NCBI GenBank assembly: GCA_015231815.1
Contig: JADGAW010000070.1
Span: 1 to 9,874, forward strand
Reading direction: 5' to 3'
DNA: 9,874 bases
DNA from: Nitrospinota bacterium
Lineage (GTDB): Bacteria; Nitrospinota_A; JADGAW01
The translations under genes and the position numbers were made by a program. Below, one piece after another: positions 6,325 to 9,874 of the stretch (within the stretch, counting starts at the first letter, position 1; each line of letters opens with the position of its first letter). The notes under the pieces are model-generated. The model did no database searches. It was not told the origin of the DNA and was given only the letters and a program-made list of their open reading frames with translations.

Positions 6325-7251
6325 GTGGTTGAAATTGTTGTGGCGTACATTCTTGATGTATTTATTGGTGACCCGTTAAAATTCCCTCATCCCATTCGGT
6401 GGATTGGTAATCTTATTGCAAAATTAGAGCCTCGCTTTCGGGGTACATTTACTTCCTTAAGAGTAGCAGGGTTTTTCTTTTCCTTAACGATAATTCTCCT
6501 TGTTTTCTTTACTGCGCAGTTAATTCTTTACATTACTTTAATAGCACACCCTATATTCTATTCAATGACTTGCATCTTAATGATTTTTTATTGTTTTTCC
6601 ATTAAATCTCTTGCTGATTCTGCACAGGCGGTTTATATTTGCCTTAAAGAATCAACCATTGATGATGCGAGAAAAGCACTTTCTATGATTGTGGGAAGAG
6701 ATACGAAAGAACTTGAAGAGAGGGAAATTGTTCGAGCCACTGTCGAAACTGTTTCTGAAAACAGTGTTGATGGTTTTATCTCTCCTCTTTTCTATGCGAT
6801 GCTTGGAGGACCAGCATTTGCTTTAACCTATAAAGCAATAAACACCCTTGATTCAATGGTCGGATATAAAAATGAAAAATATGTGGATTTTGGATGGGCT
6901 TCAGCTCGCATGGATGATATTGCCAATTATATTCCTGCGAGAATATCGGTTTTTATTATTGCTTTTGCGTCCTTAATATACAATTATGCATTCATTGCTG
7001 TAATTAAGAGCGGTTTTATCTATGGGAGATGCCATACGAGTCCTAATTCCGGGTTTCCCGAAGCTTCTTTTGCAGGTTCCTTAAAGGTACAATTGGGAGG
7101 AAGCAGCAGGTATAATGGAAAACTGGTAGAAAAACCCCTTATCGGAGAAGAGGGTGGAACTATGACCTGTTCCGTCATAAAAGATACCAACAGACTGCTC
7201 TTTTGGGTTTCCTTTGTTTCAATTACATTTTGCCTTATTATTTCAGCTTAA
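6325..7251 (+). CDS. cbiB: Adenosylcobinamide-phosphate synthase CbiB/CobD
   Basis: A 308-residue polytopic inner-membrane protein, close to the ~319 of Salmonella CbiB. It joins an aminopropanol (phosphate) arm to adenosylcobyric acid, giving adenosylcobinamide (phosphate), late in B12 synthesis. Signatures in order: 'DVFIGDP...PHPIRWIG' (11-28), 'GRDTKEL' (124-130), 'RATVETVSENSVDGFISPLFY' split over 137-157, 'NTLDSMVGY' (173-181), 'GWASARMDDIANYIPAR' (190-206) and 'SPNSGFPEASFAGSL-x-QLGG' (239-259). Translation begins at GTG 6325, ten bases after the PAP2 stop, with no evident Shine-Dalgarno, suggesting coupling to PAP2; a second GTG at 6340 would also preserve the family N-terminus. The stop codon abuts the cobU ATG with no spacing. 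The threonine-phosphate decarboxylase also called CobD is a different enzyme. Confidence 0.95.
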   Translation: MVEIVVAYILDVFIGDPLKFPHPIRWIGNLIAKLEPRFRGTFTSLRVAGFFFSLTIILLVFFTAQLILYITLIAHPIFYSMTCILMIFYCFSIKSLADSAQAVYICLKESTIDDARKALSMIVGRDTKELEEREIVRATVETVSENSVDGFISPLFYAMLGGPAFALTYKAINTLDSMVGYKNEKYVDFGWASARMDDIANYIPARISVFIIAFASLIYNYAFIAVIKSGFIYGRCHTSPNSGFPEASFAGSLKVQLGGSSRYNGKLVEKPLIGEEGGTMTCSVIKDTNRLLFWVSFVSITFCLIISA

Positions 7252-7767
7252 ATGAAAAAAAAAATTATACTTATTACCGGAGGTGCTAAATCAGGAAAAA
7301 GCAGGATTGCTCTTGATAAAGCTTCCTCGTTTGCTCACAAGGTGTTTATTGCAACTGCTGAAGCAAAGGACGATGAAATGATGGTTAAAATTCAAAAGCA
7401 TAAAGAGGAGCGGGGAAACGATTGGCTTACCATAGAGGAACCGCTTAATCTTGTTGAGGCAATCAGAAGTATTCGTGAAGATTCTGTGATTCTCATAGAT
7501 TGTATTACCCTCTGGCTCACCAATTTAATGATGAACTTTACTTCAGATGAGATAGAAAAAAAAATCGATGCTTTCATTGAGCTTCTAAAACAATCTCCAA
7601 ACTCCTTTATTCTTGTAACCAACGAAGTAGGAATGGGCGTTGTACCAACTTCAGATATGGGACGAAGGTTTATTGAACTTTCCGGCAGAACCAACCAAAA
7701 GCTTGCTACAGTTTCCCCTACTGTTCTAATGGCTGTTTCGGGACTTCCTTTGGTTATAAAAGAATAG
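7252..7767 (+). CDS. cobU: Adenosylcobinamide kinase / adenosylcobinamide-phosphate guanylyltransferase
   Basis: A 171-residue cytosolic enzyme, near the usual ~180. It phosphorylates adenosylcobinamide and then transfers GMP to make adenosylcobinamide-GDP, the substrate for CobS. Evidence: P-loop GGAKSGKS (10-17); the 'KIQKHKEERGNDW' segment, whose H50 corresponds to the histidine that is guanylylated in Salmonella CobU; a Walker B-like 'VILIDCITLWLTNLM' (79-93, D83); 'TNEVGMGVVP' (123-132); and 'GRTNQKLA' (145-152). The ATG follows the cbiB stop directly, so translation is surely coupled; no separate Shine-Dalgarno is present. The other nucleotide-loop genes (cobT, cobS, a CobC-type phosphatase) do not follow: the next 204 bp is non-coding and then comes an unrelated small gene. 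They must lie elsewhere if the pathway is complete. Confidence 0.95.
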   Translation: MKKKIILITGGAKSGKSRIALDKASSFAHKVFIATAEAKDDEMMVKIQKHKEERGNDWLTIEEPLNLVEAIRSIREDSVILIDCITLWLTNLMMNFTSDEIEKKIDAFIELLKQSPNSFILVTNEVGMGVVPTSDMGRRFIELSGRTNQKLATVSPTVLMAVSGLPLVIKE

Positions 7768-7971
7768 AACTTTTCTATTGAATTATCTAAATGTTTTCAT
7801 AAAAAAATATCTTTTTACGGTATAATACGCACCCTAATTTAAAAGTAGTAACCATGAACAGGAAATATTTATTTCAATCAATACGTATGAGTCTTTAAGG
7901 GGGTAAATCAATTAAAATATATCTATTGGCAGACTGCCCTATAATTACCAACAAATAACAAAGGAGTTAGT
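7768..7971. other. AT-rich spacer between cobU and the small SAP-like gene
   Basis: 204 bp with no convincing gene. It has an isolated TATAAT at 7821-7826 without a good -35, a tiny ATG frame of 14 codons at 7854-7898 with no strong ribosome site, an AAGGGGG run near 7897-7903 not followed by a start, and, close to the next gene, a TATAAT with an adjacent palindrome. A 7-bp AT-rich hairpin (7763-7779) overlaps the cobU stop but lacks a T-run. Confidence 0.5.
7928..7945 (+). promoter_or_regulatory. -10 box with adjoining 11-bp palindrome upstream of the small SAP-like gene
   Basis: TATAAT at 7940-7945 lies one base after a perfect dyad, GGCAG-A-CTGCC (7928-7938). The dyad would fall in the -35/-10 spacer, a common place for an operator. 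No good -35 is found 16-18 bases upstream, so an activator may be needed, or the element may be coincidental. The implied start near 7952 gives a leader of about 20 bases. Confidence 0.35.
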
Positions 7972-8157
7972 ATGAAATTACAAGAAATTAAAGATAAAGC
8001 TAAAGGGCTTGGAATTAAAACTTCCAAAATTAAAAAAGGTGACCTTGTTCGGTCAATTCAAACTGCAGAAGGTAACATTCCCTGCTTTGAGTCATCAGTT
8101 GATTATTGTGACCAAAAGGATTGTTGCTGGAGACCAGACTGCTTAAACGAAAAATAG
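7972..8157 (+). CDS. Small SAP/Rho-N-like protein with C-terminal cysteine cluster
   Basis: A 61-residue protein with a strong Shine-Dalgarno (AAGGAG at 7961-7966, five bases before the ATG) and its own terminator, so almost certainly a real gene. Residues 1-31 ('MKLQEIKDKAKGLGIK... KKGDLVRSIQTAEG') match the helix-extended-helix pattern of SAP or Rho N-terminal domains, which bind nucleic acid. Residues 36-57 hold five cysteines (C38, C46, C51, C52, C57) with 'IPCFE', 'YCDQKDCCWRPDC', suggestive of zinc or iron-sulfur binding or redox control. I recall similar small proteins in Geobacter and relatives, annotated only as SAP-domain or hypothetical; no function is established to my knowledge. 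It appears monocistronic, with a palindrome at its putative promoter. Nucleic-acid binding is an inference from the fold pattern; the metal role is speculative. Confidence 0.85.
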   Translation: MKLQEIKDKAKGLGIKTSKIKKGDLVRSIQTAEGNIPCFESSVDYCDQKDCCWRPDCLNEK

Positions 8158-8179
8158 GCTTTTCTCCCACATTATAGAT

Positions 8180-8223
8180 TCCCGTTACCGTGATAATCTC
8201 TGATATCACGGAACGGGATTTTT
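8180..8223 (+). terminator. Strong rho-independent terminator of the small SAP-like gene
   Basis: CCCGTT-A-CCGTGATA (8181-8195) pairs with TATCACGG-AACGGG (8204-8217): 14 base pairs with one bulged A, one further T-A pair at the base, and an 8-base loop. A run of five T residues follows at 8219-8223. It lies 23 bases after the stop codon. The minus-strand reading lacks a T-run, so it is a poor terminator for the convergent ald gene. Confidence 0.85.
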
Positions 8224-8264
8224 GCGTTTATGTTCAGTAAAGGATGAAGTGACTGTATAGAGTT

Positions 8265-9371
8265 TCAGAGAATATCTGAAGGGTTACTATATTTCTCATT
8301 AAGTGCTGACGCAACACCAGCACAGGTAATCTGTCCTTTAAGGGTATTTATACCATTTAATAGTTCCGGATTATTTTTCAATGCTTCTAAGCCATGCTCC
8401 GCAATTATTGAAATATAAGGGTGTGTTTGATTAACAAGGGCAAAGGTGCTTGTTCGAGGCACTGCTCCCGGCATATTTGATACACAATAATGAACAACAT
8501 CATCAATAATAAAGGTTGGATTACTATGGGTTGTCGGACGGCTTGTTTCAACACAACCCCCTTGGTCAACTGACACATCGACAATAACGGAGCCTTTTTT
8601 CATATCCTTTAGCATTGGTTTGGTAATAAGCCAGGGAGCTAAACCACTGGGAATAAGAACAGCTCCAATTACCAGATCAGCATTTAATATCGATTCCTCA
8701 ACATTATGTTCAATACAGGTTCTGGTGATGATTCTGCCGGAAAAAATATCATCAAGATACTGTAAACGGTCATGGCTGACATCCAAGACGACAACCTGAG
8801 CTCCCATACCGAGAGCAATTTTTGCTGCGTTTGTTCCAACAGTTCCTCCGCCGAGAATAACAACATTTGATGGAGGTACTCCTGGAACTCCTCCGAGAAG
8901 TTCTCCTCGTCCTCCGTGATGTTTTTCAAGACACCGTGCACCAACCTGTGTTGCCATACGTCCTGCAACTTCACTCATGGGAATAAGAAGGGGAAGTTTT
9001 CCCTCTTTGGTAACCACCGATTCATATGCAATTGAGGTTACTTCCTTTTCCAAAAGGTTTGTGGTTAATTGTTTATTTGCTGCCAGATGAAGAAAGGTAA
9101 AGAGTATTAAATCCTTTCTGAGATATTTATATTCTTCCTCTACCGGTTCCTTTACTTTTACCACCATTTCTGCCGACCATACCTCCTCAGGGCTTTGAAC
9201 AATCTCCGCACCAGCGGCAGAATAATCTTCGTCATGAATTGATGTTCCTTCTCCGGCTCCTGATTCCACAAGAACTCTGTTGCCTTTCTTAACGAGAGCT
9301 TTAACGGCACCGGGTATGAGTCCGACCCGAAACTCGTTATCTTTTATTTCTTTGGGAAGTCCAATAATCAT
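8265..9371 (-). CDS. ald: Alanine dehydrogenase
   Basis: A 368-residue NAD-dependent enzyme, the standard family length (~371), that interconverts L-alanine with pyruvate plus ammonium. The N-terminus 'MIIGLPKEIKDNEFRVGLIP' is diagnostic. Residues aligned with the Mycobacterium tuberculosis enzyme are present: R15 and K74 (in VKVKEP) for substrate binding, H95 (in FLHLA) and D269 (in VDVSVDQGG) as catalytic pair. The Rossmann motif is GGGTVG (174-179), with D197 at the end of the second strand for the NAD ribose, which supports NAD over NADP. The protein is cytosolic, hexameric in characterised homologues. It lies downstream of trmFO on the same strand with a 91-bp gap, and faces the terminator of the SAP-like gene. 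No strong Shine-Dalgarno is visible before ATG 9371. Function is confident; whether it runs toward catabolism or ammonium assimilation cannot be read from sequence. Confidence 0.96.
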   Translation of the reverse strand: MIIGLPKEIKDNEFRVGLIPGAVKALVKKGNRVLVESGAGEGTSIHDEDYSAAGAEIVQSPEEVWSAEMVVKVKEPVEEEYKYLRKDLILFTFLHLAANKQLTTNLLEKEVTSIAYESVVTKEGKLPLLIPMSEVAGRMATQVGARCLEKHHGGRGELLGGVPGVPPSNVVILGGGTVGTNAAKIALGMGAQVVVLDVSHDRLQYLDDIFSGRIITRTCIEHNVEESILNADLVIGAVLIPSGLAPWLITKPMLKDMKKGSVIVDVSVDQGGCVETSRPTTHSNPTFIIDDVVHYCVSNMPGAVPRTSTFALVNQTHPYISIIAEHGLEALKNNPELLNGINTLKGQITCAGVASALNEKYSNPSDIL

Positions 9372-9462
9372 ATTTTTGGTTATTAATATTTGAAAAAGGT
9401 TGGCAATAAATTAAAAGGTAAATTTTATCTTATTGGGAAATCTATTTTCTACCTGCTTGACA

Positions 9463-9874
9463 TTATATCTTTGTTATATAGTCAGATAAAGTTCTTAAAC
9501 TTCTTTCCATGTATGCAGTCTGTTTTTCTTTTTTCTTTTTAATTCTTGTTTCTAAAGGAGCAAAAAGAGAATAATTGATATTTGAAGGCTGATATTTTTT
9601 CTCTTGTTTCGTTATGTGATAATTCAATGCCCCAAGTGCTGTTGTTTGGGGGAACTGAAGTGGCTCTTCATTGTTAAGGTGTCTGATTACATTTAAACCA
9701 ACCAATAAACCGGAAGCTGCTGATTCAAGATACCCTTCAACTCCTGTTATTTGTCCGGCGAAATATAGTTTTTCCTCAGGAACTTCATTATTAAACAAAG
9801 CGAGGGGGTTTTGTAGATATTCTTCATTTACGGAAAAATCGTTTTTTAACACTTCCGGAGCATTAATGTAGGTG
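9463..9874 (-). CDS. trmFO: TrmFO, folate/FAD-dependent tRNA (uracil-54-C5)-methyltransferase, C-terminal part
   Basis: The last 136 residues of a protein that is normally about 440, cut by the right edge of the window. The frame stays open through the edge ('TYINAPEVLKNDF...'), so the GTG at 9852 is internal and not a start. The diagnostic stretch is 'LYFAGQITGVEGYLESAASG' followed by 'LLVGLN', the conserved FAD-domain end of TrmFO (formerly Gid), then 'TTALGALNYHIT' and 'YQPSNINYSLFAPLE', both typical of the family C-terminus, and a lysine-rich 'RIKKKKEKQTAYMERSL' tail. TrmFO uses methylenetetrahydrofolate and reduced FAD to make ribothymidine 54 in the tRNA T-loop. It is typical of Firmicutes, Desulfobacterota and several other phyla that lack the SAM-dependent TrmA, which supports the lineage suggestion. 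Confidence 0.93.
   Translation of the reverse strand, partial: TYINAPEVLKNDFSVNEEYLQNPLALFNNEVPEEKLYFAGQITGVEGYLESAASGLLVGLNVIRHLNNEEPLQFPQTTALGALNYHITKQEKKYQPSNINYSLFAPLETRIKKKKEKQTAYMERSLRTLSDYITKI

Noticed and set aside
7392..7694. A 100-codon antisense frame within cobU
   Set aside because: It is wholly antisense to a well-conserved enzyme with no family signature of its own.
7763..7779. Hairpin at the cobU stop as a terminator
   Set aside because: The 7-bp stem is nearly all A/T and is not followed by a T-run.
7926..7941. TTGGCA upstream of the SAP-like gene as a sigma-54 promoter
   Set aside because: No G/C pair occurs ten bases after the GG; the only GC nearby is six bases away, and the sequence is better explained as a palindrome.
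9457..9485. A TTGACA on the plus strand followed by TATATA
   Set aside because: The hexamers are too close (about 12 bases) and the box points into the antisense strand of trmFO with no gene to drive.
9463..9852. A complete 129-residue gene starting at GTG 9852
   Set aside because: The same frame continues through the window edge with residues typical of TrmFO, so the GTG is internal to a truncated gene.

Overview
The window is AT-rich chromosomal DNA from what looks like a Gram-negative, free-living bacterium. A large AsmA/DUF748-like envelope protein implies an outer membrane. A PilA-type prepilin closely resembling the Geobacter short pilin, a folate-dependent TrmFO, a de novo-type cobalamin gene pair and a small SAP/cysteine protein of a kind I recall from Desulfobacterota all point to a Desulfobacterota/Nitrospirota-like lineage. 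That placement is inference, since there is no rRNA or marker gene to prove it. No mobile elements, tRNAs, rRNAs or CRISPR arrays were seen, and the coding density is that of an ordinary core-genome region.

Layout, left to right: an AsmA-like membrane-anchored protein (+, reading frame open at the left edge) ends in a hairpin. An Amt-family ammonium transporter (+) follows, behind a possible sigma-54 promoter. A CvpA-family membrane protein (-) meets amt tail to tail. CvpA diverges from a CBS-CBS-ACT regulatory protein (+), and their two predicted promoters overlap. A lone type IV prepilin (-) comes next. It diverges from a tight operon (+) of a PAP2 phosphatase, CbiB/CobD and CobU. A 204-bp spacer leads to a 61-residue SAP-like, cysteine-rich protein (+) that ends in a strong terminator. 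The right end holds alanine dehydrogenase (-) and the C-terminal third of TrmFO (-, cut by the right edge).

Functional themes: ammonium uptake (Amt) and ammonium release or assimilation through alanine (Ald) are present but not adjacent, and no PII gene is visible. The cobalamin pair covers aminopropanol attachment (CbiB) and activation of the nucleotide-loop precursor (CobU). The PAP2 phosphatase co-transcribed with them is the most interesting context clue. The other notable items are the small SAP/Cys protein with its palindrome-bearing promoter, the pilin whose aromatic residues coincide with those of the Geobacter pilin, and the unusual hydrophobic C-terminus of the AsmA-like protein. 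Only two genes in the window carry an obvious Shine-Dalgarno sequence.
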